Part shown: positions 53,839 through 61,766 of the stretch, in pieces
How the letters are laid out: every line of letters starts with the position of its first letter
How positions within the stretch are numbered: the first letter of the stretch is position 1
From: Clostridium paridis
GTDB taxonomy: Bacteria > Bacillota > Clostridia > Clostridiales > Clostridiaceae
DNA length: 64,000 nucleotides
Reading direction: 5' to 3'
NCBI RefSeq assembly: GCF_016765615.1
Contig: NZ_JAESWA010000024.1
Location: 62,001-126,000 of the forward strand
The notes under the pieces: generated by a model
What the model was told of the DNA's origin: nothing
Database searches by the model: none
What the model saw: the letters and a program-made list of their open reading frames with translations, nothing else
Made by a program: the position numbers and the translations under genes

Positions 53839-55116
53839 TTATAGTGAATTTAAAGCCTGCTCGAAATCTCTTATTAAATCCTCAGTGTCTTCAATACCAA
53901 CAGAGATTCTTAATAGATCTGGGCTTACTCCACTTGCCTTTTGCTCCTCCTCTGAAAGCTGAGCATGAGTTGTACTTGCAGGGTGTAAAATATAAGTTCT
54001 TGCATCTCCTAAATTAACAACTAGTGTTGCAATTTCTAAATTTTTGATAAGCTTCTTCCCTTCTTCTAATCCTCCTTTAATACCAAATGTAAGTACTCCA
54101 CTCGCTCCACCCTTAAGGTACTTTTGAGCTCTTTCATATTGGGAGTTTCCCTCTAAGTATGGATAGTTAACCCAAGCAACTTTCGGATGAGCTCCTAAAA
54201 ATTCTGCTAACTTTAGCGCATTTAAGGAATGTCTTTCCATTCTTAGATGTAGAGTTTCTAGTCCTAAATTAGTTAAAAATGCATTGAATGGACTAGGTGC
54301 TGCCCCTAAATCTCTTAATAAAGTCACTCTTGCCTTAACTGCATATGCAGCCTTTCCAAAAGCTTCAATATATTTTATTCCATGATAACTTGAATCAGGT
54401 TCTGTGAATTCTGGAAACTTTCCATTTGCCCAATCAAAATTTCCTCCATCTACTATAATTCCCCCAACTGCAACAGCATGACCATCTGAATATTTAGTTG
54501 TAGAGTGAACAACTACATTAGCTCCAAATTCAAAAGGATTGCACAAATATGGTGATGGTACTGTATTATCTACAATTAATGGTACCCCTATTTTTTTAGC
54601 TACTCTAGAAAACTTATCTAAATCTAATATATTCAAACCTGGATTTCCTATTATTTCTCCATATATAGCTTTTGTATTCTCTTTTGCTAAGGCTAGTATT
54701 TCCTCTTCACTTGCTTCAGGATCTACAAATGTGACTTCAATACCGAATTTTCTTAAGTTAATATTGAATAAATTAAATGTTCCCCCATAAAGAGCTGATG
54801 TTGATATAATATGGTCTCCTGCTTTGGCTATATTGGCTATTGCATAAAATATAGCTGCTTGGCCCGATGAGGTTGCTACTGCTGCAACTCCTCCTTGTAG
54901 TGCCGCATACTTTTCTTCATAGGCAGCTATAGTTGGATTACTTATTCTAGTATAAAGATGTCCTTCAGCTTCTAACCCAAATAATTTTGCAACATGATCA
55001 GGATCTCCTTGTTGATAGCTAGTACTTTGAAATATTGGTAAAACTCTTGGTTCACCTGGATTCGGCTTATACCCTCCTTGTACTGCAATTGTTCCCAAAC
55101 TAAAATTTTTACTCAT
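53839..55116 (-). CDS. metY: O-acetylhomoserine sulfhydrylase (PLP)
   Basis: A 425-residue Cys/Met-metabolism PLP enzyme that makes homocysteine from O-acetylhomoserine and sulfide. LGTIAVQGGYKPNPGEPRVLPIFQSTSY is typical of MetY, and the PLP-binding Lys lies in HSTTKYSDGHAVAVGG. The length (about 425) separates it from shorter MetB/MetC enzymes. The frame extends to 55158, but ATG 55116 is placed 9 bases after AAGGGGGC. A SAM riboswitch precedes it. Confidence 0.95.
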   Translation of the reverse strand: MSKNFSLGTIAVQGGYKPNPGEPRVLPIFQSTSYQQGDPDHVAKLFGLEAEGHLYTRISNPTIAAYEEKYAALQGGVAAVATSSGQAAIFYAIANIAKAGDHIISTSALYGGTFNLFNINLRKFGIEVTFVDPEASEEEILALAKENTKAIYGEIIGNPGLNILDLDKFSRVAKKIGVPLIVDNTVPSPYLCNPFEFGANVVVHSTTKYSDGHAVAVGGIIVDGGNFDWANGKFPEFTEPDSSYHGIKYIEAFGKAAYAVKARVTLLRDLGAAPSPFNAFLTNLGLETLHLRMERHSLNALKLAEFLGAHPKVAWVNYPYLEGNSQYERAQKYLKGGASGVLTFGIKGGLEEGKKLIKNLEIATLVVNLGDARTYILHPASTTHAQLSEEEQKASGVSPDLLRISVGIEDTEDLIRDFEQALNSL

Positions 55117-55198
55117 TAAAAAAAGCCCCCTTTTTATTATCAGGTGGCCTCTTACCAAACATAAACAACTATCATCGTTACTGCTGCTTATCTTATAA

Positions 55199-55412
55199 TA
55201 AAAAAGCTATTTCTACTATAAGATAAGTAGAAATAGCTAATAGAGCATAGTTAAATACGCAAAATTACTCTTTCTCTTATCTATCAGGAAAAACAGAAAT
55301 CAACTAAAAAATTTCTGTACCTGCAGGATTTAGCACAATTCTAACTTAATGAATGTTAGCTGTTGCTAGGTTTCATAGGGCCAGTCCCTCCACCATTCTT
55401 GATAAAAGACCA
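55199..55412 (-). promoter_or_regulatory. SAM-I (S-box) riboswitch of metY-hom
   Basis: The minus-strand leader contains the S-box core: TCTTTTATCAAGA, GGTGGAGGGA, TGGCCC, TGAAACC and GCAACAG, closed by a TGATAGATAAGAG 3' strand. The terminator AGCTATTTCTACT (pairing partner 55226-55238 with 55205-55217) is followed by a T tract at 55204-55199. High SAM stabilises the aptamer and terminates transcription. Confidence 0.95.
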
Positions 55413-55432
55413 TCGATTATTTAATTAATTAT

Positions 55433-55460
55433 ATTATAATGGTAAAAAAATAAAATGCAA
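55433..55460 (-). promoter_or_regulatory. SigA promoter of the S-box leader
   Basis: On the minus strand TTGCAT (55460-55455), 16 bases and TATAAT (55438-55433), about 15-20 bases before the aptamer. Confidence 0.7.
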
Positions 55461-55486
55461 CTATTTTTTTGAAAAATATTGCATTT
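55446..55486 (-). terminator. Terminator of the cyclo-ligase gene
   Basis: AATGCAA-C-TATTTTT (55454-55468) pairs with AAAAATA-TTGCATT (55472-55485), followed on the minus strand by TTTATTTTTTT. It overlaps the -35 of the S-box promoter. Confidence 0.7.
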
Positions 55487-55499
55487 CTATATTAAATAT

Positions 55500-56066
55500 T
55501 TATAGAGTTTTACAATCAATTATTTCATTCTCTGTAATAATATAATTCACCTTAATATCAAAGCTTTCTTGTGGTAATTCTTCTAAGACTTGAAGTGAAA
55601 ATGCAAGTACTACTTTAGGAATCTTTGGATTAGCTTTTTCTAAAAACTTATCATAATATCCTCCACCATAGCCTACCCTTTCTCCACTTCTTGTAAATGC
55701 TACCCCTGGCATTATTATTAAATCTAACTCTTCATCAAGTTCCTCATTAGATTCAGGTTCTAATATTCCCCAAAATCCAGGTTTTAGTTCACCTATAGAT
55801 TTTATTCTAATTACTTTCATTTCTTTATTTTTATTATCGATCTTAGGAACATAAACTCTTTTATTTTTTTCTAAAGCATCCTTGATTAAATTCATTGTAT
55901 CAACTTCGTTTCCAAAACCCACAAAAATAAAAACACTGTTTGATAAATTATATAAATTAAAATTCACTAAAAATTCTTTAATTTTAATGTCGTATATTTT
56001 TTTTGTGTCTGCATCAAGTAAATCTCTTTTTTTAATTATATTTTCTCTAATTAGTTTTTTCTCCAT
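55500..56066 (-). CDS. 5-formyltetrahydrofolate cyclo-ligase
   Basis: A 188-residue enzyme converting 5-formyl-THF to 5,10-methenyl-THF with ATP. The N-terminal basic helix (KKLIRENIIKKRD), FVGFGNEVDT, and the C-terminal ATP-loop GVAFTRSGERVGYGGGYYDKFL identify the family. It follows the ABC ATPase gene by 36 bases on the same strand and may be the last gene of that operon. ATG has a weak GAGGATTGAATT site. Confidence 0.94.
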   Translation of the reverse strand: MEKKLIRENIIKKRDLLDADTKKIYDIKIKEFLVNFNLYNLSNSVFIFVGFGNEVDTMNLIKDALEKNKRVYVPKIDNKNKEMKVIRIKSIGELKPGFWGILEPESNEELDEELDLIIMPGVAFTRSGERVGYGGGYYDKFLEKANPKIPKVVLAFSLQVLEELPQESFDIKVNYIITENEIIDCKTL

Positions 56067-56102
56067 AATTCAATCCTCATCTTTATGCTATTACATGTTT
56101 AA

Positions 56103-56777
56103 TTAGTCCTTTTCAACTATTTCTAGTATTTCTTTTTTAGATATGTTACTATTCACTTTTCTTTTAATTTTAGTTGGCTTATCAGTTAATATATAAATTT
56201 CATCTCCAAGTTCTAAGCATTCATCTATGTCATGAGTTACAAAAATCACAGTCTTTTTTTCTTCATTTTGGATGGTTTTAAAATCTCTTATAAGTTTATT
56301 TTTATTCTTAACATCTAGGGCTTTAAATGGCTCATCCATAATAATTATTTCTCCACCATATGATAGTGCCCTTGCTAGACTAACTCTTTGTTTCATTCCC
56401 CCACTTAACTCTTTAGGATAGAAATTTAAATATTTATCTATGCCCATCATGGAAGTATACTTATAAATTAATTCTTTTCGCTCTTCTATTTTATACTTCT
56501 TTTTAAGAACAATTTCTATATTATCCTTAGTTTTAAGCCAAGGTATTAATCTATCCTCTTGAAAAACGAAACTCATTTCCTTTTCATCAAAGCCAGCTAC
56601 ATTTCCCTGGTAATCCTTATCTATCCCAGAAATCATATTTAACAACGTACTTTTTCCACAGCCAGATGGTCCTAATATACATGTAATCTTTCCTTCTTGA
56701 AACTTCATAGAAATATCATCTAAGACTCGTAAATTGCCAAATTCTTTTATTACGTTTTCCAAATAAAAATCAACCAT
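56103..56777 (-). CDS. ABC importer ATPase (SsuB/TauB/ThiZ type)
   Basis: A 224-residue ATPase with Walker A GPSGCGKST, Q-loop FVFQEDRLIPW, signature LSGGMKQRVSLARAL, Walker B EIIIMDEPF and switch His VTHDIDE. The LIPWLKTKDNI segment is typical of nitrate/sulfonate/taurine/thiamine-precursor importers. Its start overlaps the last base of the permease gene, so translation is coupled. Confidence 0.94.
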   Translation of the reverse strand: MVDFYLENVIKEFGNLRVLDDISMKFQEGKITCILGPSGCGKSTLLNMISGIDKDYQGNVAGFDEKEMSFVFQEDRLIPWLKTKDNIEIVLKKKYKIEERKELIYKYTSMMGIDKYLNFYPKELSGGMKQRVSLARALSYGGEIIIMDEPFKALDVKNKNKLIRDFKTIQNEEKKTVIFVTHDIDECLELGDEIYILTDKPTKIKRKVNSNISKKEILEIVEKD

Positions 56778-57529
56778 TAATCAAAAGTCCTCCATCTTTT
56801 AGTCATTAGTTTAATTATAGATTCTATAAATAAAACAAAAACAACTAAAATTACTATCCAACTAAAAACACCTGCAGTATTTAACTGCATTTTTTCCATT
56901 TGAATACTTGTCCCAACTCCATAGTTAGGTTGTCCTAGCACTTCCCCACCTATAACCATTTTTAAACATAATCCTATCACGGATGAAAGTACCCCAAAAA
57001 CGCTTTTAGCCATACTTGGAATATAAATATATCTAATACTATCTGTTATTCCTACCTTGTACACCTTTGTCATAGAAATTACGCTCTTATCTATATCAAC
57101 AATTCCTTGAATAACTGCTTCATAAATAACTGGAAATACAACGATTGAAGCAAGTAAAATAGGTGCCTTTTCGTTTGTAAGCCAAATTAGAGCAAGTACA
57201 ATTATTGCCATAGTAGGGACAGTCTCTAAAAGTGCCATGGTAGGCTGTAATATCTCAAGTATTTTCTTATTTAAAGCTGCAATTATTCCTACAATCGAAG
57301 CAAAAATTAAAGAAATTACAAATCCCAATATGCACCTTTGTAATGTTGCCATTAATGTATAAATAAATGACTTATCACTAACTATAATCTCTAATGAATC
57401 TAGAGTTTCCCTTGGAGAAGGTAATATAATTGGATTGCTTAATATATTGCTAACAATCCACCATACTAATATTAGTAACGCAGTTCCAATTAGCATATAT
57501 TTTTTATTCTTTATAATATGCATTATCAT
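56777..57529 (-). CDS. ABC importer permease (SsuC type)
   Basis: A 250-residue permease with about six membrane helices and the BPD_transp_1 coupling loop YKVGITDSIRYIYIPSMAKSV. ATGATAATG gives two possible starts (57529, 57523). It overlaps the binding-protein gene by 26 bases and the ATPase gene by one base. Confidence 0.93.
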   Translation of the reverse strand: MIMHIIKNKKYMLIGTALLILVWWIVSNILSNPIILPSPRETLDSLEIIVSDKSFIYTLMATLQRCILGFVISLIFASIVGIIAALNKKILEILQPTMALLETVPTMAIIVLALIWLTNEKAPILLASIVVFPVIYEAVIQGIVDIDKSVISMTKVYKVGITDSIRYIYIPSMAKSVFGVLSSVIGLCLKMVIGGEVLGQPNYGVGTSIQMEKMQLNTAGVFSWIVILVVFVLFIESIIKLMTKRWRTFD

Positions 57530-58484
57530 CTGGTATTTTTTCTCCTATTGTCTTTGGTGCATTTTCCATTAGCACCTTAAAATAAATATCATAATCTTTC
57601 TTTAAAGTCTCTACATCTGCAAATTTAATATTTGCTCTTTTTAATGCTTGAGATAAGTCTTCCTTCTTAACACCGATTCCTAGTTCCTCAACATAATCTC
57701 CTAATTCCTTTGGATTAGTATTAACCCACTCACAGCTTTCTTTATATAAATCAATAAATTTATCAACTGAAGTTTTATTATCCTTTGCTACTTGATTTTT
57801 TACTATTAAGGAACTTTGAGGATACCCATTTTCTGAGGAATTTAATTTTTTCCACTCTTCATTTAAATCAAGCAATATTTTAGTGTCTGATTTTTTCTTT
57901 AATATTGTTGTGAGCATTGGTTCTGGTACTACAGCTGTTTTAACTTTTCCTGTTAAAAAATTTGGAGCAAGTTCTGTAGAACCGTTAAGATAATTAAATT
58001 TAACATCACTATCTGCATTGAGTCCTTTTTCCTTCAAGATATACCTTAATACTATATCTGGAGTAAGCCCTTTACCTATTGTTGTTAATTCCTTGCCTCT
58101 TAAGTCTGAAATATTATTAATATTTTCATCTGTAATTGCAAAGAATGACCCCCAGGTTCCACCTGCTGCAATTTTATAGCCCAGCTTTTTGTTATAAGCC
58201 TGGGCTGCCAAATTAGATGGTACTATCGCAATATCCGCATCTTCAGATAATATTTTTGAAGTTAAACTATCTGTTGTTTTTTCTATAGTAAATTGAATAT
58301 TAACATTTTTATCAAGAGTCTTTGTTTCCTTTAAAAGCTTACTCATAGATAAAGCTGGAATTCCATCTGGAACTACCACCTTTAAAGTGACTTGCTCTTT
58401 ATTTGTCTTATCCTTTTTTCCACAAGCTACAAAAGTTGTTGTAGCAACTAATACACTTAATGCAATAAAAATAGCTTTTTTCAT
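57504..58484 (-). CDS. ABC importer substrate-binding lipoprotein (NMT1/SsuA type)
   Basis: A 326-residue lipoprotein with lipobox FVAC (Cys21). The periplasmic-binding fold of the NMT1/THI5-like group is visible: VVVPDGIPALSMSKLL, DADIAIVPSNLAAQAYNK, LRGKELTTIGKG, KVKTAVVPEPMLT. Substrates of such systems are sulfonates, thiamine pyrimidine precursors or related small molecules. The link to a folate enzyme gene downstream leans slightly towards a pyrimidine or pterin compound, but this is a guess. ATG behind TAGGAGGACACAGG. First gene of the operon. Confidence 0.93.
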   Translation of the reverse strand: MKKAIFIALSVLVATTTFVACGKKDKTNKEQVTLKVVVPDGIPALSMSKLLKETKTLDKNVNIQFTIEKTTDSLTSKILSEDADIAIVPSNLAAQAYNKKLGYKIAAGGTWGSFFAITDENINNISDLRGKELTTIGKGLTPDIVLRYILKEKGLNADSDVKFNYLNGSTELAPNFLTGKVKTAVVPEPMLTTILKKKSDTKILLDLNEEWKKLNSSENGYPQSSLIVKNQVAKDNKTSVDKFIDLYKESCEWVNTNPKELGDYVEELGIGVKKEDLSQALKRANIKFADVETLKKDYDIYFKVLMENAPKTIGEKIPDDNAYYKE

Positions 58485-58644
58485 CCTGTGTCCTCCTAAA
58501 AATAAAAAAGATAATCCTAATTTATATAAAGTTGTAATTTTTATATCAAGTTCATTATATCATACTTTTATGAAATATACTGGTAATTAAGTAACTTGTA
58601 CACAGAGAATCTTTACTTTACCATATTGATTTAATTATTATAAA

Positions 58645-58678
58645 TTAAAAGAGCATTCTCACTTTTTGAGATGCTCTT
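58645..58678 (-). terminator. Terminator of the 62-residue protein gene
   Basis: AAGAGCATTCTCA (58649-58661) pairs with TGAGATGCTCTT (58667-58678), followed on the minus strand by TTAATTT. Confidence 0.8.
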
Positions 58679-58690
58679 CTAAATCTACGC

Positions 58691-58879
58691 TTATGATTCT
58701 TTATATGTATTTATTGTATCTTGAGCTTTAGTTAAAGCTCCATCAACTGCATTAAATGTATCTTGTATTTTTGTTCTATTCTCTGGTTTTTCTACGCTTT
58801 GTAATGCATCTTGTAAACAAGTTCTAGCATTTTGTAAGTCTTTTAAAGAAGATTGAATGTGTTCTTTTGCATTTTTCAT
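58691..58879 (-). CDS. Small helical protein, 62 residues
   Basis: An all-helical amphipathic small protein (IQSSLKDLQNARTCLQDALQSV, ALTKAQDTINTY) with one Cys, forming a probable two-helix hairpin. It has an excellent GGAGGG ribosome binding site 7 bases before the ATG and its own terminator. It resembles small abundant clostridial proteins of unknown function; I assign no role. Confidence 0.78.
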   Translation of the reverse strand: MKNAKEHIQSSLKDLQNARTCLQDALQSVEKPENRTKIQDTFNAVDGALTKAQDTINTYKES

Positions 58880-58985
58880 TTTTTATCCCTCCGTTAAAAT
58901 ATAATTATGTTGTAAATACAATATTATTATTCTCAAACAAAGGTTAATAATACTATGCAATAATTAGTTATTATTATATAAAATG

Positions 58986-59010
58986 AAGGTGTGAAATTTC
59001 TTCACACCTT
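58986..59010 (-). terminator. Terminator of the 59022 gene
   Basis: AAGGTGTGAA (58986-58995) pairs with TTCACACCTT (59001-59010). The T tract on the minus strand is moderate. Confidence 0.6.
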
Positions 59011-59021
59011 ATACAGCACTA

Positions 59022-59291
59022 CTATTTACCTGCTAATTTTCCATTGGAATTTCTTACCCTTTTAATAAAGTATATAGCAGCTTTTATTACTCCTATTGCT
59101 ATTAGTAATATTCCTATTCCTGCTGCAACAGATAAAGATTCTTTATTCATCTCTTTTCCACCGTAGTATACAATAATTCCTAAACATATCCATAGAAGAG
59201 CTGGCGCTTTAGTTTTTGATTTATCAGCTTTCTCTTCTTTTATTACTTCTGAATTAGCACGTTCTTTCTTGGTTCTATTTTTTTTACCCAT
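59022..59291 (-). CDS. Small membrane protein, 89 residues
   Basis: A Lys/Glu-rich cytoplasmic N-terminus (1-28) precedes two membrane helices (about 30-43 and 53-75) and a basic tail. ATG follows GGGGGTAAAAC. It is a single gene, family not recognised. Confidence 0.72.
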   Translation of the reverse strand: MGKKNRTKKERANSEVIKEEKADKSKTKAPALLWICLGIIVYYGGKEMNKESLSVAAGIGILLIAIGVIKAAIYFIKRVRNSNGKLAGK

Positions 59292-59373
59292 GTTTTACCC
59301 CCATCTAATAGACATAATCTTCATCAAGATTATTATATCATAGCAAATTAGAAGTAAATACGAGTTTTAAAAA

Positions 59374-60246
59374 TTATTTTTTTAGAATAAGACTATAGTC
59401 TTTTAAACATTGATTTATCCCCTCAATAGTAGTTGAAAAAACTAATCCATGTTCTTTTGCTTTGCTTGTATCTAATCTAACGTCCCTTGGTGCATCTTTA
59501 TACTTTTCTACCTCTTCTACTAATACTTCATCTATTCTATTTTCTAAACCCATTTCCTTTAGTATATGCTTAACTACTTCATATCTGCTTAGATTGTTTT
59601 CACTTCCCAAATGGTAAGTACCATAAGGAATCTTAAATAACTTATTAACATTTTCTAGCATTTCATCAACATAAGTCATACCTCTGAATTCTCTTGTGGA
59701 AGCATATATTTTTTCACCCTTTAATAAGCTTGTTACTGTTTCCCAAATTATATTAGAAGCCATATTTCTTTTTTTATCTGGCATTCCCATAAGCCAAGTA
59801 AACCTTACAACCCATAATTCATCTAAAATTTCTTTCAGTAATTCTTCAGCTTCAAGCTTATTTTGTCCATATACAGTATCAGGAATTGCCTTGTGCTCTT
59901 CATTATATGGACCCTCTTCCGGATTTCCATTAAATACTTGCTCTGAACTTATAAATACTAATTTTGCCCCAACTTCTTTACATGCCTTTCCTACATTTAT
60001 AGCTCCTTCAACATTTATCTTATGAGCTTTTTCAGGATGTTTATTGCAAAAATCTGTAACTGCAATAGCTGCAGCATGTATTACATAACTTGGTCTTTCT
60101 TTTTTAAATAATTCAAATACCTTCTTTTCATCTGTTATATCTAATTCCTCTATATCTGGAGATAAAATATTGTATTGATCTTTAAACCTTTCAGCAAATC
60201 TACTTGCAAAGAATCCTGTTCCTCCAGTTAATAAAATCTTTTCCAT
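59374..60246 (-). CDS. RmlD-like SDR sugar-nucleotide reductase
   Basis: A 290-residue extended short-chain dehydrogenase of the RmlD substrate-binding family. It has the NAD(P) motif TGGTGFFASRFAE (Gly-rich), DIEELDITD, HAAAIAVTDFCNKHPE, the catalytic YGQNK (Tyr-x3-Lys) and FTWLMG. RmlD itself makes dTDP-L-rhamnose, but without rmlABC here and with divergence in the core, a different sugar substrate or a MAT2B-like role is possible. A single gene. Confidence 0.85.
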   Translation of the reverse strand: MEKILLTGGTGFFASRFAERFKDQYNILSPDIEELDITDEKKVFELFKKERPSYVIHAAAIAVTDFCNKHPEKAHKINVEGAINVGKACKEVGAKLVFISSEQVFNGNPEEGPYNEEHKAIPDTVYGQNKLEAEELLKEILDELWVVRFTWLMGMPDKKRNMASNIIWETVTSLLKGEKIYASTREFRGMTYVDEMLENVNKLFKIPYGTYHLGSENNLSRYEVVKHILKEMGLENRIDEVLVEEVEKYKDAPRDVRLDTSKAKEHGLVFSTTIEGINQCLKDYSLILKK

Positions 60247-60346
60247 TGTATCCCTCCATTTATTATCATTTATTATTGTTTGTTATTGTTTAATATTATT
60301 TTATTACGAATTTTCTTTTTTTTCAATACTATTTTGAAAATAAAAA

Positions 60347-60382
60347 TAGGTTTTAGATAAAATTATCTTTATCTAAAACCTA
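60347..60382 (-). terminator. Terminator of the SHOCT gene
   Basis: A perfect 15-bp stem (60347-60361 with 60368-60382), followed on the minus strand by TTTTTATTTTC. Confidence 0.8.
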
Positions 60383-60402
60383 CTCAATTACTCATACTTA
60401 TT

Positions 60403-60642
60403 TTATTTTTTTCTTATAAGTTCTGCCTTTCTAAGATATTCTTCCTCCGATATTTCACCTTTAGCTAATCTTTCCTTAAGTATATTAAGAGAACTCTCCT
60501 CTGTATCTTTTATAAAATTATTCTTATTAAGCACTCTAATAACAAAATAAATAGCCAATGCAATAAGTATCAAACATATTATCATGAAAATCCATCCCAT
60601 ATGGAATCCACCCATTATAATTCTTCCATCATATCGCCCCAT
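60403..60642 (-). CDS. SHOCT-domain small membrane protein
   Basis: A 79-residue protein with one membrane helix (about 17-38) and a C-terminal SHOCT motif, LKERLAKGEISEEEYLRKAEL. SHOCT domains are short oligomerisation modules. A GTG at 60651 opens the frame, but ATG 60642 is correctly spaced from GGTGA. A single gene; function unknown. Confidence 0.85.
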   Translation of the reverse strand: MGRYDGRIIMGGFHMGWIFMIICLILIALAIYFVIRVLNKNNFIKDTEESSLNILKERLAKGEISEEEYLRKAELIRKK

Positions 60643-60731
60643 TATTTTCACCGTCCTTTATATTTATTGTTTATATAATTATAATAAACCGATATGAAAA
60701 TATTATGAATTATTATCTTATAAGTACTCCC

Positions 60732-61601
60732 TTATTTTATACTATTTAATATAAATTTATCGATAACTTGTGCAACTCCATGTTCATCATTTGATACTGT
60801 TACAAAATTAGCTTGTTCTTTTAGCTCATCTATAGCATTTCCCATTGCTACTCCTAACCCTGCAGCTTTTATCATTCCTAAATCATTTAAATTATCTCCT
60901 ATTGCAATAATTTCTTTAGGATTGACACCAAGCTTTTCTCCTAATTGTTCTAGTGCTGACCCCTTGTCCACACTTTTATGCACAAATTCTAAATTGTTTT
61001 TATATGATGAGGTGATGCTTATATCTTCTATTTTACCAATCTTATCCTTAATTATAGCTAGTTTTTCTGCACTAGAAGACTTTACTTCCATTTTGCATAC
61101 CTTCAAGTTATTAACTTTTATGTAGTCTATTATATCTTCTACAATAAGACTATTACCATAAGTATGTTTTTTCATATCTTCTACTATTTTAGCTATTTCC
61201 TCCTTATCACTAGAATATTCCTCTGCTAGATTTATAAATTCTTTTTCGTGATTCCCTAGAGGTTTACATAATGTTTCATTACTAGTATATATTTGGTATA
61301 ATATGTCTTCCTCTTCATAAATTTTTATTGCTTCATATACACTGTCATTATCAATATAATTTTCACTGATTATATCAAATTCTTCATTATATATCTGAGC
61401 TCCATTTAATGCTACCGCATAGCAATTAAAATTATGTTCTTGCACGAATGGCTTGATAAGCTTGTAAGGTCTTCCTGAAACTATTCCAAACAAAACACCT
61501 TTTTCTTGTGCACGTTTTACTGCCTTTATGTTTTCTTCTGATAATTCATGTTCTGAATTAAGAAAAGTTCCATCCATATCTGTTAATATTAATTTATACA
61601 T
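60732..61601 (-). CDS. Cof-type HAD hydrolase (sugar phosphatase)
   Basis: A 289-residue HAD superfamily phosphatase of subclass IIB. Motif I is LTDMDGTFL with the nucleophile Asp8 and acid Asp10; motif II GIVSGRPYKLI; the cap domain spans about 85-195; motif IV is GDNLNDLGMI. The substrate is probably a sugar phosphate or FMN; it cannot be fixed. The frame extends to 61622, but ATG 61601 follows AGAGGAG by 7 bases. Confidence 0.93.
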   Translation of the reverse strand: MYKLILTDMDGTFLNSEHELSEENIKAVKRAQEKGVLFGIVSGRPYKLIKPFVQEHNFNCYAVALNGAQIYNEEFDIISENYIDNDSVYEAIKIYEEEDILYQIYTSNETLCKPLGNHEKEFINLAEEYSSDKEEIAKIVEDMKKHTYGNSLIVEDIIDYIKVNNLKVCKMEVKSSSAEKLAIIKDKIGKIEDISITSSYKNNLEFVHKSVDKGSALEQLGEKLGVNPKEIIAIGDNLNDLGMIKAAGLGVAMGNAIDELKEQANFVTVSNDEHGVAQVIDKFILNSIK

Positions 61602-61686
61602 CTCAAATCTCCTCTTCACCAACTAAGTATATGACAATTATAAATTAAAATTACTTTTTTGATTTTCTTAATATGAAAAAAAAGTA

Positions 61687-61746
61687 AAAAGGATTGTGAA
61701 AACCCTTAGCTATTAATATAATTACTAGAGTTTTCATCAATCCTTT
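61687..61746 (-). terminator. Terminator of hppA
   Basis: AAAGGATTG-T-GAAAAC (from 61687) pairs with GTTTTC-AT-CAATCCTTT (to 61746) around a large loop, followed on the minus strand by TTACTTTTTTT. Confidence 0.65.
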
Positions 61747-61766
61747 AATTATTTTCTTAAGAAATA

